64,000 nucleotides of DNA, taken from an uncultured Eubacteriales bacterium. Its GTDB lineage: Bacteria; Bacillota; Clostridia; Oscillospirales; Acutalibacteraceae. Positions 46,427-56,092 of this stretch are shown one piece after another. Every line of letters starts with the position of its first letter. Positions within the stretch are counted from its first letter, which is position 1. The DNA is taken from assembly GCA_934511365.1 (NCBI GenBank), contig CAKSWC010000006.1:44083-108082 (forward strand), given 5' to 3'. The position numbers were made by a program, and so were the translations under genes. The notes under the pieces were generated by a model, which was not told the DNA's origin, made no database searches, and saw only the letters and a program-made list of their open reading frames with translations.

Positions 46427-49400
46427 TTACATATCATCGCTGTCCGGAACAAAACCGGAGTCATAGCCCGCGTCATTGACGGTCGGGTTGATCTCGTTGA
46501 AAAATTCGTTGTAATCAAAGGGCTTCTCTTCTTCTTCGTCCTCCTCTTCTTTGTCCTCCTCGTTGAATTCGGCGTCGGAATCGGCGTCATCATCGAAGTC
46601 AAAGTCGAAGTCAAGGTTTTCGTTATCGGTATCGTCCTCAATTTCGGAGTCATCCTCATCGGGATTTTCCTCGCCAAGATCCTCCTCGGCGGAGAGCTCG
46701 TTTTCCTCCTTCTGAGGCTCCTCGTCACGTCTGTGATATTTATGCAGCGAAACGCCCTCGTCGCCGTCAATGTTCTGCTTGAGGTCAATTTCGTTTTCAT
46801 CGGCGTCAAGAACCTTGATGTCAAGGCCGAGCGACTGGAGCTCCTTGATGAGAACCTTGAATGATTCGGGAACGCCGGCTTTCGGAATGTTTTCGCCGTT
46901 AACGATTGCTTCATAGGTCTTTACACGGCCGACAACATCGTCCGACTTAACGGTAAGGATTTCCTGAAGAGTATAGGCTGCGCCGTAAGCTTCAAGCGCC
47001 CAAACTTCCATTTCACCGAAACGCTGGCCGCCGAACTGCGCTTTACCGCCGAGAGGCTGCTGTGTAACGAGTGAATACGGACCGGTTGAACGCGCGTGCA
47101 TCTTGTCGTCAACAAGGTGGTGCAGCTTGAGGAAGTACATAACGCCAACCGTTACGTCCTCGTCAAATTTTTCGCCCGTGCGGCCGTCAATGAGGGTTGA
47201 CTTTCCGTTTGTTGAAAGTCCGGCTTCCTCAAGAGCGGCTCTGATGTCGTCCTCGTGAGCGCCGTCAAAGACGGGGGTCATGATCTTCCAACCGAGCTCG
47301 CGGCAGGCAAAGCCGAGGTGAACCTCAAGAACCTGGCCGATGTTCATACGGGAGGGAACGCCGAGGGGGTTAAGAACAATGTCAAGCGGAGTTCCGTCCT
47401 CAAGGAAGGGCATATCCTCCTGCGGAAGAATGCGGGAAACAACGCCCTTGTTTCCGTGGCGGCCGGCCATCTTATCGCCGACCTGAAGCTTTCTCTTTTG
47501 GGCAATGTAGCAGCGAACAACCTTGTTTACGCCGGGGTTAAGTTCATCGCTGTTTTCACGTGTGAATTCTTCAACCTTAACAACAATGCCGTATTCGCCG
47601 TGAGGAACACGCAGGGAGGTGTCTCTGACCTCTCTTGCCTTTTCGCCGAAGATTGCGCGAAGAAGTCTTTCCTCGGCGGTGAGCTCGGTTTCGCCCTTGG
47701 GCGTAACCTTACCGACAAGGATATCGCCGGAATGAACCTCGGCGCCGACGCGGATGATGCCTCGTTCGTCAAGATCTTTAAGTGCATCGCCGACATTCGG
47801 AATGTCATTGGTGATTTCTTCCGGTCCGAGCTTGGTGTCGCGCGCTTCAAGCTCGTATTTTTCAATATGAATAGATGTGTAAACATCGTCTCTGACAAGC
47901 TTTTCGTTGATGAGAACGGCGTCCTCGTAGTTATAGCCTTCCCACGTCATGAAGCCGATGAGGGCATTCTTGCCGAGGCTGAGCTCGCCGTGGTCGGTTG
48001 CGGGGCCGTCCGCAACAACCTGACCTTCCTCAATCACATCTCCGACCGAAACAACCGGACGCTGATTGATGCAGGTTCCCTGGTTGGAGCGCATGAATTT
48101 GATGAGGTTGTAGCTTTCAACAACATTGTCATCGCCAAGAACGTCAACTCTGTCCGCGCTGACATAGATAACCTTTCCGCCCTTTCTTGCAAGGACGCAG
48201 ACGCCGGAGTCGGTTGCGGCTTTATATTCCATTCCGGTTCCGACCATCGGTGAATCGCAGGTGAGGAGGGGAACAGCCTGGCGCTGCATGTTTGAACCCA
48301 TGAGGGCGCGGTTTGCGTCATCGTTTTCAAGGAAAGGAATGAGCGCGGTTGCAACGGAAACAACCATCTTGGGCGAAACGTCCATGTAATCGACCCTTGA
48401 CGGCTCAATTTCAAGGAATTCATCGCGGTGGCGCGCGTTGACCTTTCTTCTCATGAAGTGACCCTCGGAGTCAAGCGGTTCGTTCGCCTGAGCAACGGTG
48501 TATTCATCCTCAACGTCCGCGGTCATGTATTCATAGGTGTCAAGAACCTTTCCGGTTTCCTTGTCAACCGGGCGGAACGGGGCTTCAATGAAGCCGTATT
48601 CATTGATTCTTGCAAAGGTTGCAAGATATGAGATAAGGCCGATGTTCGGACCTTCCGGGGTTTCAATCGGACACATTCTTCCGTAGTGGGAGTAATGAAC
48701 GTCACGAACCTCAAATCCGGCGCGGTCTCTTGAAAGTCCGCCGGGGCCGAGCGCTGAAAGACGGCGCTTGTGAGTAAGTTCGGCAAGGGGGTTGTTCTGA
48801 TCCATGAACTGTGAAAGCGGTGATGAACCAAAGAATTCCCTGACCGCCGCAATAACGGGACGGGTGTTGATAAGAGCCTGCGGAGTGACCTTTTCCGGCT
48901 CCTGAGCCTGGAGGGTCATTCTCTCCTTAACAACTCTTTCCATCCTTGAAAAACCGACTCTGAACTGGTTTTGAAGCAGCTCGCCGACCGAACGGATACG
49001 TCTGTTTCCGAGGTGGTCGATATCATCGGCATTGCCGATGCCGCTTGCAAGGCAGTTGAGATAGTTGATTGAAGCAAAGATATCGTCAATAATGATGTGC
49101 TTGGGAATAAGCTCGGTTGACTTGCTTTCGAGAAAAGCGAGCTTTTCCTCCCTTTCCATTCCCTCAAGAGAGGGGAGGATGTCCACGAGGACAGTATAGC
49201 GAACACATTCGTTGATGCCGATTTCGCACAGCTCTTCCTTTGAAAATTCCGGAAGATAGGGCTTGATGTCAACCATCTGGTTGGAGATGACCTTAACGGG
49301 TTCCTCGCGTCCTTCAACAAGAACATAGGCAACCTTTGCGCCGGCCTGAACAACTTCCTTTGCGCGTTCCTTGGTCATCAGTTCACCCTCTTCGGCGATG

Positions 49401-50308
49401 ATTTCGCCGGTGAGTTCATTGATTATCGGCGCGGCAAGCTTCAGTCCGCGAATACGGTCAAAGAGGGAGAGCTTTTTGTTGTATTTATAGCGGCCGACTC
49501 TTGAAAGGTCATAGCGGTGATCGTCAAAGAAAAGGCCTTCAAGGTGGCTTTGAGCGCTTGAGAGTGTTGGCGGCTCGCCGGGACGGAGCTTTTTATAAAC
49601 CTCAATGAGGGCTTCCTCCATGTTTCTTGTTGAGTCCTTTTCAAAGGAAGCTTCAATTCTCTCATCGTTGCCGAAGAACTCGCGGATATCGCTGTTTGAG
49701 TTAAGCCCGAGGGCGCGGATAAACGTGGTGATCGGAATTTTTCTGTTCTTATCAATACGGACATAGAAAAGGTCATTCTGGTCGGTTTCATATTCGAGCC
49801 ATGCGCCGCGGTTGGGGATGATGGTCGTTGTGAAAAGCTTTTTGCCCGTAACATTATGGGTCATGCCGTAATAAACGCCGGGCGAACGGACAAGCTGAGA
49901 AACAATGACGCGCTCTGCGCCGTTGATGATGAAGGTTCCGCTGTCTGTCATGAGCGGGAAGTCGCCCATATAGACCTCGCTTTCCTTAACCTCGCCGGTC
50001 TCCTTGTTATAAAGCCTTGCGGTAACGCGCATGGGCGCGGAATATGTTGCGTCGCGCTCCTTGCACTCCCTGACGGAATATTTAGCCTTTTTCTCCATTC
50101 TGTAGTCAACGAAGCTGAGGCTGAGGTTTCCGCTGAAATCGGTGATGTCCTCAATATCTCTGAGAACCTCTTTAAGACCGGTTTCAAGGAACCAACGGTA
50201 AGAGTCCTTTTGAACCTGAATGAGGTTCGGCATCTTCATGACTTCCTGAATTTTACCGAAACTCTTGCGAGTTTGGGTGCCGAGTTTTACATCGGTAACA
50301 TTGACCAT
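46427..50308 (-). CDS. rpoB: DNA-directed RNA polymerase subunit beta, acidic C-terminal tail
   Basis: This 1293-residue subunit has the usual beta domains. The rifampicin pocket reads SQFMDQNNPLAELTHKRRLS, the sensitive-type sequence. The C-terminal core GGKAQFGGQRFGEMEVWALE and DIKVLDADENEIDL is intact. After this comes an unusual tail of about 95 residues dominated by Asp and Glu (for example DDDADSDAEFNEEDKEEEDE), ending PDSDDM. Such a long acidic tail is not in the best-known beta subunits. No rplJ or rplL gene precedes it; a divergent FAD-enzyme gene does. Start ATG at 50308. Confidence 0.97.
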   Translation of the reverse strand: MVNVTDVKLGTQTRKSFGKIQEVMKMPNLIQVQKDSYRWFLETGLKEVLRDIEDITDFSGNLSLSFVDYRMEKKAKYSVRECKERDATYSAPMRVTARLYNKETGEVKESEVYMGDFPLMTDSGTFIINGAERVIVSQLVRSPGVYYGMTHNVTGKKLFTTTIIPNRGAWLEYETDQNDLFYVRIDKNRKIPITTFIRALGLNSNSDIREFFGNDERIEASFEKDSTRNMEEALIEVYKKLRPGEPPTLSSAQSHLEGLFFDDHRYDLSRVGRYKYNKKLSLFDRIRGLKLAAPIINELTGEIIAEEGELMTKERAKEVVQAGAKVAYVLVEGREEPVKVISNQMVDIKPYLPEFSKEELCEIGINECVRYTVLVDILPSLEGMEREEKLAFLESKSTELIPKHIIIDDIFASINYLNCLASGIGNADDIDHLGNRRIRSVGELLQNQFRVGFSRMERVVKERMTLQAQEPEKVTPQALINTRPVIAAVREFFGSSPLSQFMDQNNPLAELTHKRRLSALGPGGLSRDRAGFEVRDVHYSHYGRMCPIETPEGPNIGLISYLATFARINEYGFIEAPFRPVDKETGKVLDTYEYMTADVEDEYTVAQANEPLDSEGHFMRRKVNARHRDEFLEIEPSRVDYMDVSPKMVVSVATALIPFLENDDANRALMGSNMQRQAVPLLTCDSPMVGTGMEYKAATDSGVCVLARKGGKVIYVSADRVDVLGDDNVVESYNLIKFMRSNQGTCINQRPVVSVGDVIEEGQVVADGPATDHGELSLGKNALIGFMTWEGYNYEDAVLINEKLVRDDVYTSIHIEKYELEARDTKLGPEEITNDIPNVGDALKDLDERGIIRVGAEVHSGDILVGKVTPKGETELTAEERLLRAIFGEKAREVRDTSLRVPHGEYGIVVKVEEFTRENSDELNPGVNKVVRCYIAQKRKLQVGDKMAGRHGNKGVVSRILPQEDMPFLEDGTPLDIVLNPLGVPSRMNIGQVLEVHLGFACRELGWKIMTPVFDGAHEDDIRAALEEAGLSTNGKSTLIDGRTGEKFDEDVTVGVMYFLKLHHLVDDKMHARSTGPYSLVTQQPLGGKAQFGGQRFGEMEVWALEAYGAAYTLQEILTVKSDDVVGRVKTYEAIVNGENIPKAGVPESFKVLIKELQSLGLDIKVLDADENEIDLKQNIDGDEGVSLHKYHRRDEEPQKEENELSAEEDLGEENPDEDDSEIEDDTDNENLDFDFDFDDDADSDAEFNEEDKEEEDEEEEKPFDYNEFFNEINPTVNDAGYDSGFVPDSDDM

Positions 50309-50470
50309 TCGCTTATCACTCCACGGTTTTTATTTGCCTTTCGCGGCATTGCGCTGTGCGTTCCCACACAGAATATTGCAAAAAGCTATTGACTTTTTTC
50401 GGCATTAATGCTATCATGCTCTTGGAAGATAAAAAGCATTATTGCGCATTTTCGCATAATATGTTCTGAC

Positions 50471-50500
50471 ATGATACCATAAACCGCTTTGAAAAGTCAA
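50471..50500 (-). promoter_or_regulatory. rpoBC promoter
   Basis: TTGACT (50495-50500) and TATCAT (50471-50476) on the minus strand are spaced by 18 bases. The -35 lies in the palindrome AAACCGCTT/AAGCGGTTT, as in the promoters at 6210, 6610 and 6993. Confidence 0.75.
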
Positions 50501-50798
50501 GCGGTTTCTTTTAATTTTTAGGGGATTTTTTGAATTTTTGTCCTTTTTGACCGGTTTTTGTGACGTTTTTTCTCGGCTGAGAAATTAATGGCGTTTTAGC
50601 TGTTCTTGAAACTGCCGGAAGAAAACTGCTGCGCTCGCTTCAAGGAGGGCTGTTTTTTTCAAAAAAACGGAACAAACGTCTTGAAAACACGAGGGACAGT
50701 GGATAATTTACGGCTAACAGCACCGGAGCTTTATGTTCGGTTTTTTTGCTTCTTTTAGCAATAGCGTAACTGTGAGCCGGTGCGTTGGTGCGCAAGAC

Positions 50799-50827
50799 TT
50801 TACATTTTTGCCCCTTTGTGGTAAAAT
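50799..50827 (+). promoter_or_regulatory. Promoter of the FAD oxidoreductase gene
   Basis: TTTACA (50799) and TAAAAT (50822) are spaced by 17 bases, 73 bases upstream of the start. Confidence 0.75.
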
Positions 50828-50900
50828 ATACAAAATAAGCAGGCGGAAAACCGTTTGCTTTGGAAATAACATAAATTCACCTGAAAGGGGAAAACATATA

Positions 50901-52217
50901 ATGAGCAAAAAAATAATTATTGCGGGTGCAGGACACGGCGGCCTTATTGCCGGCGCTCTGCTTGCCGAAAAAGGCTATGACGTTACCGTTTATGAAAGAC
51001 ATATAAGGGACGACCTCGGCTATGATTGGGAGGATTCCGTTGAAAAAAAGATTTTCCGTGAATGCTCGCTTCCCGAGCCGGAGGAGGGTACCTATAAGCC
51101 CGGCGTTAGCATGAGGTTCTATAACCCGAACCTCAAGTCCTCAATAACCGTCAGACCCTCCGGCGAAGGCTCAATCATGATTGAAAGGAAACCGCTTTTT
51201 AAAATGCTGCTTGAAAACGCAGAGAAAAAGGGCGTTCACTTTGTTTTCAATACTGAGATCCTTGCCCCGATAACGGACGGACTGCGCGTTGTTGGAATCA
51301 AAACTACCGACGGCGATGTTTTCGGCGACCTTGTTATTGATGCGGCCGGAATCAATTCCCCCGTCAGACGCAATCTTCCGGTTTGCTGCAACGTTGACCG
51401 TGATTATGATTACGGCGAATGCTTCTATGCCTACAGGGCGTATTTTGACAAGCTTCCCGCTCCGGAACCGGAGGTAAACTATGAGGTTTTCCTCAAGCCC
51501 AATGGCGAGCAGGGAATCTCATGGGTTATAACAACAAAGGATACGGTCGACATTCTCATTGGAAGGATGCAGCCGCTTTCAAAGCTTGAGCTTGAGGCGG
51601 AGCTTGAAAAAATGAGGAAATTCAGTCCGCAGATAGGTCACAAGGTTCTCCGCGGCGGAAGCACATTCCAAATTCCGGTCCGCCGTCCGCTTTCCGTAAT
51701 GGTCTGCGACGGTTATGCCGCAATAGGCGACAGCGCATATATGACCCTTCCGATGACCGGTTCGGGCATCTGCCCTTCAATGCGCGCCGGAATGATTCTT
51801 GCCGATGTGATTTTAAAAGACAAAAACGACCAATTCACCGCAAAAACCCTTTGGGAGTATAACAGGAGATACATTCTCCATTTCGGCCTGAACTTTGCGG
51901 CGATAGATATTCTCAAAAATATCATCATCTGCATGGAGACCGACGGACTTAATTTCCTCTTTGACAAGCAGATTATTACCGAAAACGACATGAGCTTCGG
52001 AAAAGGAAACGGGGGCAGCGTCTCCTTTTCGGACATCGCCTCAAGGGCAATACGCGGAATAGGAAACCTTCCGGCTCTCCTCAGAACGGCCGGCGCGCTC
52101 TCAAAAGGAGATGCGGCAAAAAAGGTATACCGTGAAATTCCGCAGGAATACAGCGTCCCTGCCGTTCTCAAGTGGAAAGCGAATGTGCTTGCCGCAACGG
52201 CGTTTATGGTCAGGTAA
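50901..52217 (+). CDS. FAD-dependent oxidoreductase (geranylgeranyl reductase-like)
   Basis: This 438-residue flavoprotein has the N-terminal dinucleotide-binding motif IIIAGAGHGGLIAGALLAEKG with the usual acidic residue (VYER) at the end of strand two. A second FAD motif, GYAAIGDSAYMTLPMTGSGI, lies near residue 275. This layout matches the squalene epoxidase / geranylgeranyl reductase group, which reduces or oxidises lipids. The substrate is unknown. The frame is open from 50733, but the ATG at 50901 follows GAAAGGGG and starts the flavin motif. A hairpin follows at 52238. Confidence 0.82.
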   Translation: MSKKIIIAGAGHGGLIAGALLAEKGYDVTVYERHIRDDLGYDWEDSVEKKIFRECSLPEPEEGTYKPGVSMRFYNPNLKSSITVRPSGEGSIMIERKPLFKMLLENAEKKGVHFVFNTEILAPITDGLRVVGIKTTDGDVFGDLVIDAAGINSPVRRNLPVCCNVDRDYDYGECFYAYRAYFDKLPAPEPEVNYEVFLKPNGEQGISWVITTKDTVDILIGRMQPLSKLELEAELEKMRKFSPQIGHKVLRGGSTFQIPVRRPLSVMVCDGYAAIGDSAYMTLPMTGSGICPSMRAGMILADVILKDKNDQFTAKTLWEYNRRYILHFGLNFAAIDILKNIIICMETDGLNFLFDKQIITENDMSFGKGNGGSVSFSDIASRAIRGIGNLPALLRTAGALSKGDAAKKVYREIPQEYSVPAVLKWKANVLAATAFMVR

Positions 52218-52237
52218 TCAACTTTTAGGAAAACATT

Positions 52238-52285
52238 AGGCAGAGGCGGTAATATACAATCGTATTTTTCGCATCTGCCTTTAAT
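52238..52285 (+). terminator. Hairpin after the FAD oxidoreductase gene
   Basis: AGGCAGA (52238-52244) pairs with TCTGCCT (52274-52280), with extra pairing inside, followed by TTAATTAA. The T-run is short, so termination may be partial. Confidence 0.5.
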
Positions 52286-52307
52286 TAACCTTATTTGAGG
52301 ATTGTTT

Positions 52308-53687
52308 ATGCATAATAAAAAGTATGTTAAAGAAAAGCTTGTGCTTTATCTGTTTAAATTTTTGATTACGGCGGTTTATACCTACTCAATGTATCGCTGC
52401 TGGATAACATTTTTCAACCCGAACATTCCGACTCCGTTCTTCAGGTTCGGTAACTATTTTCTTGCCGTGCTTATTGTTTTCATTTACATCACGTTTGTCA
52501 AGGTTTTCGGCGGCTTTCAGGTTGGAACGGCAACAAGGTCTGACTTGATATTTTCTCAGATTATTGCCATTGCATTTTTGCAGGCGATGAGCTACATTGT
52601 TTTTTCGCTTTTGAGCTACCGCCTTGTTTCGCTTATACCTTTTATTGTGATGTTCTTTTCCTTTTCCGTTTTTTCGGTCATTTGGGTTTTTGCCGCGGAT
52701 ATTGTCTATTATAAAATCCACGCAACAAAAAGAACGGTTGTTGTTTTCAACAATGTTGATTCCTATATCTCGCTCAAGGGCATCAGAAAGCTTGAACGGC
52801 GCTTCCGCGTTGTCCGCACCCTTAACTCGGAAAAAACTACCCTTGAAGAACTTTTTGAAATTCTTGAAAACGCAGACGCCGTTTTTCTTTGCGGCGTTCC
52901 GTCCGATTACCGCAATGAGGTTGTCAAATACTGCATTGCTCAGGGAAAGGTTGCATACATTAAGCCGAAAATTTCCGACACTATCATCCGCGGCGGAAAA
53001 ACCATTCAGCTTATGAACATTCCGGTCTATCGCTGCAAACGCAGCGAAGGAAACCTGGTTTATCTCCTTATTAAAAGAATTTTTGACGTTGTTTTGTCTC
53101 TTATTGGAATCATTGTTCTTTCTCCCGTTTTCCTTGCGGTTGCGCTCGCAATCAAAATTGATGACGGCGGCCCCGTGTTCTATAAGCAAAAGAGACTCAC
53201 AACAAACGGAAAAGTTTTTGAAATCATTAAGTTCAGAAGTATGCGCGTTGACGCAGAAAAGGACGGCGTTGCCCGCCTTGCCGGAGATGATGACGACAGA
53301 ATAACAAAGGTCGGCCGTTTCATCAGGATGCTGCGGCTTGACGAGCTACCCCAGATTTTCAACATTCTTTCCGGCTCAATGTCAATAGTCGGCCCGCGCC
53401 CGGAAAGGCCGGAAATTGCGGCTGAATATGAACAGCACACACCGGAATTTGCGCTCAGGCTTCAGGTCAAGGCCGGACTTACCGGATATGCTCAGGTTTA
53501 CGGAAAGTATAACACTCCGCCTTATGACAAGCTTCAGATGGATCTCATGTATATTGCAAACCAGACGCTCCTTGAAGATCTAAGGCTGATTCTTATGACG
53601 TTTAAAATTATGTTCATACCCTCAAGCACGGAGGGAATAAGCGCAGACAGCCGCACGGCCGAGCGCGAAAGCAAAAACGATAATTGA
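52308..53687 (+). CDS. Polyprenyl glycosylphosphotransferase (initiating sugar transferase)
   Basis: This 459-residue membrane enzyme transfers a sugar phosphate to undecaprenyl phosphate to start a polysaccharide or glycan. Four or five helices at the N-terminus precede a nucleotide-binding-like middle domain. The C-terminal bacterial sugar transferase domain has KRIFDVVLSLIG, GGPVFYKQKR, FRSMRVDAE, RLDELPQI and the signature VGPRPERPE, all intact. TTG at 52302 is in frame, but ATG 52308 is better spaced from TGAGG. No other capsule genes follow, only an SDR. Confidence 0.88.
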   Translation: MHNKKYVKEKLVLYLFKFLITAVYTYSMYRCWITFFNPNIPTPFFRFGNYFLAVLIVFIYITFVKVFGGFQVGTATRSDLIFSQIIAIAFLQAMSYIVFSLLSYRLVSLIPFIVMFFSFSVFSVIWVFAADIVYYKIHATKRTVVVFNNVDSYISLKGIRKLERRFRVVRTLNSEKTTLEELFEILENADAVFLCGVPSDYRNEVVKYCIAQGKVAYIKPKISDTIIRGGKTIQLMNIPVYRCKRSEGNLVYLLIKRIFDVVLSLIGIIVLSPVFLAVALAIKIDDGGPVFYKQKRLTTNGKVFEIIKFRSMRVDAEKDGVARLAGDDDDRITKVGRFIRMLRLDELPQIFNILSGSMSIVGPRPERPEIAAEYEQHTPEFALRLQVKAGLTGYAQVYGKYNTPPYDKLQMDLMYIANQTLLEDLRLILMTFKIMFIPSSTEGISADSRTAERESKNDN

Positions 53688-53709
53688 TTTTTTTCGGAAG
53701 TGAAAACGA

Positions 53710-54504
53710 ATGAATAATAAAGAAGTTGTTGTAATAACCGGTGCAAGCAGCGGAATCGGCCGCGCTTGCGCCGAAGCCTTCCTCAAAGACGGCTCTATTG
53801 TTTACTCGCTCAGCCGCCATAAAAAATTTGATGATGTTCTTCATGTTCCCTGCGATGTTTCAGACGAGGAACAGGTGAACGCGGCATTCAAAAAGATTTT
53901 TGAAAAAGAGGGAAGAATAGACATTCTCATCAATAATGCCGGCTTTGGAATTTCCGGCGCGGTTGAGTTCACTGAGTTATCTCAGGCAAAAAAGCAGTTT
54001 GACGTCAACTTTTTTGGCTGCTTTTTGTGCTGCAAAGCCGTCTGTGAATATATGAGAAAAAACCGCGGCGGAAAAATTATCAACATAAGCTCAATGGCTG
54101 CGCCGCTTTCAATTCCGTTTCAGGCGTTTTATTCCGCCTCAAAAAGCGCTGTTAACGCTTTGACTTTGGCGCTTGCAAACGAGCTGCGTTCGTTTAACAT
54201 CAGCGTTTGCGCTTTTATGCCGGGCGATGTTAAAACCGCATTCACCGCCGAGCGGGAAAAGGAAATTGCCGGAGCCGATGTTTACGGCGAGGTTATAAAC
54301 AACAGTATTGCTCAAATGGAAAAGGACGAGCAAAACGGAATGAGTCCGGAAAAAATTGCAAAAGCGGTTCATTCCCTCGCAAGGAAAAAGAGCCCTAAGC
54401 CGCTTTCAACAACCGGCTTGAATTACAGGCTTTTTGCCGTTCTTTCAAAGCTTCTTCCGGTGCGCACGGTCAACCGCATTGTCGGAATGATATACAGCAA
54501 ATGA
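53710..54504 (+). CDS. Short-chain dehydrogenase/reductase
   Basis: This 264-residue NAD(P)-dependent oxidoreductase has the cofactor motif TGASSGIG near residue 10, NNAG near residue 79 and the catalytic SxxxYxxxK motif (YSASKSA; the catalytic serine is in ISSMA). The arginine/lysine context suggests NADP may be used, but this is not certain. The substrate is unknown. It starts 22 bases after the glycosylphosphotransferase and is probably co-transcribed. Confidence 0.88.
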   Translation: MNNKEVVVITGASSGIGRACAEAFLKDGSIVYSLSRHKKFDDVLHVPCDVSDEEQVNAAFKKIFEKEGRIDILINNAGFGISGAVEFTELSQAKKQFDVNFFGCFLCCKAVCEYMRKNRGGKIINISSMAAPLSIPFQAFYSASKSAVNALTLALANELRSFNISVCAFMPGDVKTAFTAEREKEIAGADVYGEVINNSIAQMEKDEQNGMSPEKIAKAVHSLARKKSPKPLSTTGLNYRLFAVLSKLLPVRTVNRIVGMIYSK

Positions 54505-54544
54505 GAATATTTTTTCTTGCATAATAAAGAAAGGTGTGATTCTT

Positions 54545-55567
54545 TTGGACGGACAAAATAACTTTTACACACCGCCTCAGGCTCCGGATTATTACGGTGC
54601 GCCCGATTCGATGATTCTTGCGCGCAAAAAGAGGGAAAAAAGGGAGCTGCGGCTTCAAAGCACCTTTGCCTCCTGCGCCGTGCTTTCGCTCGTTTTGGTT
54701 CAAAACATCGCAGTCTCGCTCATGGCACTGACGGGACTTTATGACAAGTATATGGGCGATCCGCTTTTTCAGTCCGGAGCGGACATTATCATCATCCTTT
54801 TGTCGATACTTCTTCCGTTTTCTGTTTTCGGAAAGCTTATTGAAAAAAAGTCCGGACTCAAAAACAGTCTGCCTTTTGAAAAGCCGAAGGCAAAGGGTCT
54901 CATGCCGCTCGCCGTTTTTTCCGGCCTCGGCTTTTGCATGGTTGCAAACATCATTACAAATGTTCTGACCTCGTTCGTCAGCTCATTCGGCGTTGAGCTT
55001 TCCTCTCCGGATCTTGCAATGCCTGAGGGAGCGCTAGGCATTGTTGTTTCTTTTTGCAGAATTGTTGTTGTTGCGGCGTTCGTTGAGGAAATTGCTTTCC
55101 GCGGCTATATTATGCAGAATCTCAGGAAATTCGGCGACGGTTTTGCAATAGCCATGGCAGCGCTTGTTTTTGCGCTCATGCACTGCAATCTGATTCAGGC
55201 GCCGTTTGCGCTCATAGTCGGTTTTGCTCTCGGCTATCTCAGCATTAAGACCGGAACACTCTGGACGGCAGTCATTATCCATGCGCTCAACAACTCCGTT
55301 TCCCTCATCGTTTCATATCTGAGCGAAAGCGTTGAAGAAAAGCTTCTCAATTACACGGTTTCGCTTTTGATATACGCGCTCATTTTTGCCGGACTTCTCT
55401 GCTTCATTGCGTTCGTCAGGAAGGCGAACACAATTCCGTATTTTAAAACGCGCACCGCGCTTTCGGGAATGGCCAAGGTGTTTACCTATCTCACAACGCC
55501 GACCATGCTTATAGCCATTGCGCTGATGCTGTATTTTACGGCGCAGTATGTGAACACGGCGGGGTGA
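54545..55567 (+). CDS. CPBP-family intramembrane metalloprotease
   Basis: This 340-residue membrane protein has about eight helices. The CPBP (Abi) motifs are present: VEEIAFRGYI (Glu-Glu-x3-Arg), FALMHCN and HALNNSVS, which provide the metal-binding Glu and His residues in the membrane. Family members process prenylated or bacteriocin-related proteins. The soluble N-terminus is Tyr/Pro-rich (MDGQNNFYTPPQAPDYYG). GTG at 54536 is too near GAAAGG, so the TTG at 54545 is the likely start. It overlaps the region of the tadA start. Confidence 0.87.
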   Translation: MDGQNNFYTPPQAPDYYGAPDSMILARKKREKRELRLQSTFASCAVLSLVLVQNIAVSLMALTGLYDKYMGDPLFQSGADIIIILLSILLPFSVFGKLIEKKSGLKNSLPFEKPKAKGLMPLAVFSGLGFCMVANIITNVLTSFVSSFGVELSSPDLAMPEGALGIVVSFCRIVVVAAFVEEIAFRGYIMQNLRKFGDGFAIAMAALVFALMHCNLIQAPFALIVGFALGYLSIKTGTLWTAVIIHALNNSVSLIVSYLSESVEEKLLNYTVSLLIYALIFAGLLCFIAFVRKANTIPYFKTRTALSGMAKVFTYLTTPTMLIAIALMLYFTAQYVNTAG

Positions 55568-55572
55568 CTCGT

Positions 55573-56019
55573 TTGAAAAAAGAGTTTATGGAAAGAGCGC
55601 TGGTTCTTGCGCACCTTGCGGCCGATGAGGGCGAAATTCCGGTTGGTGCGGTTGTTGTTAAGAACAACAAAATAATCGGCGAGGGACGAAACCGGCGCGA
55701 AAAAGAAAAAACTCCCCTTGCCCATGCTGAAATTGAAGCAATTCACAATGCGGCCAAAGCGCTTGGCGATTGGCGGCTTTCCGGCTGTGAGCTTTATGTT
55801 ACGCTTGAGCCGTGCTGTATGTGTGCCGGCGCGATAGTTAATGCACGGCTGTCAGAGCTTGTTTTCGGTGCGTATGACGGGACGGCTGGGGCTGTGATAA
55901 GCCGCGAAAACGGGTTTTCGCCTTTCAAAAACAACGTCCGAGTTGTTGGCGGCTTTCTTGAGGGTGAGTGCAAAAGGGTGCTGACCGAATTTTTTTCAGC
56001 CTTGCGTGAGGGGAAGTAA
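55573..56019 (+). CDS. tadA: tRNA-specific adenosine deaminase
   Basis: This protein of about 148 residues converts adenosine 34 to inosine in the arginine tRNA with anticodon ACG. The deaminase motifs are HAEIEAI (zinc ligand and catalytic Glu) and EPCCMCAGAI (two zinc cysteines). Length is normal. Possible starts are GTG 55564, TTG 55573 and ATG 55588. TTG gives the family-like opening MKKEFMERAL and matches this genome's frequent TTG use, but the choice is not certain. It is the last gene of this run, and a terminator follows. Confidence 0.9.
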   Translation: MKKEFMERALVLAHLAADEGEIPVGAVVVKNNKIIGEGRNRREKEKTPLAHAEIEAIHNAAKALGDWRLSGCELYVTLEPCCMCAGAIVNARLSELVFGAYDGTAGAVISRENGFSPFKNNVRVVGGFLEGECKRVLTEFFSALREGK

Positions 56020-56041
56020 AGCAGAAAATTCAACAAAAAGC

Positions 56042-56080
56042 TACCGGGCAAGCCGCTCAAAACGGTTGCCCGGTATTGTT
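56042..56080. terminator. Terminator between convergent tadA and the Ig-like gene
   Basis: ACCGGGCAA pairs with TTGCCCGGT around GCCGCTCAAAACGG, followed by ATTGTTATTT. The plus-strand tadA and the minus-strand gene at 56093 converge here. Confidence 0.75.
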
Positions 56081-56092
56081 ATTTATTCCGTC

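Larger units (their letters stand above)
50309..50900. other. Intergenic region with divergent promoters for rpoBC and the FAD enzyme
   Basis: The 592-base gap holds the rpoBC promoter (50471-50500) and, 300 bases away, the promoter of the oxidoreductase gene (50799-50827). The rpoB leader of about 155 bases contains short inverted pairs (TGTGTGGGAACGCACA near 50365) but no clear terminator. The segment 50520-50780 shows no gene. Confidence 0.6.
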
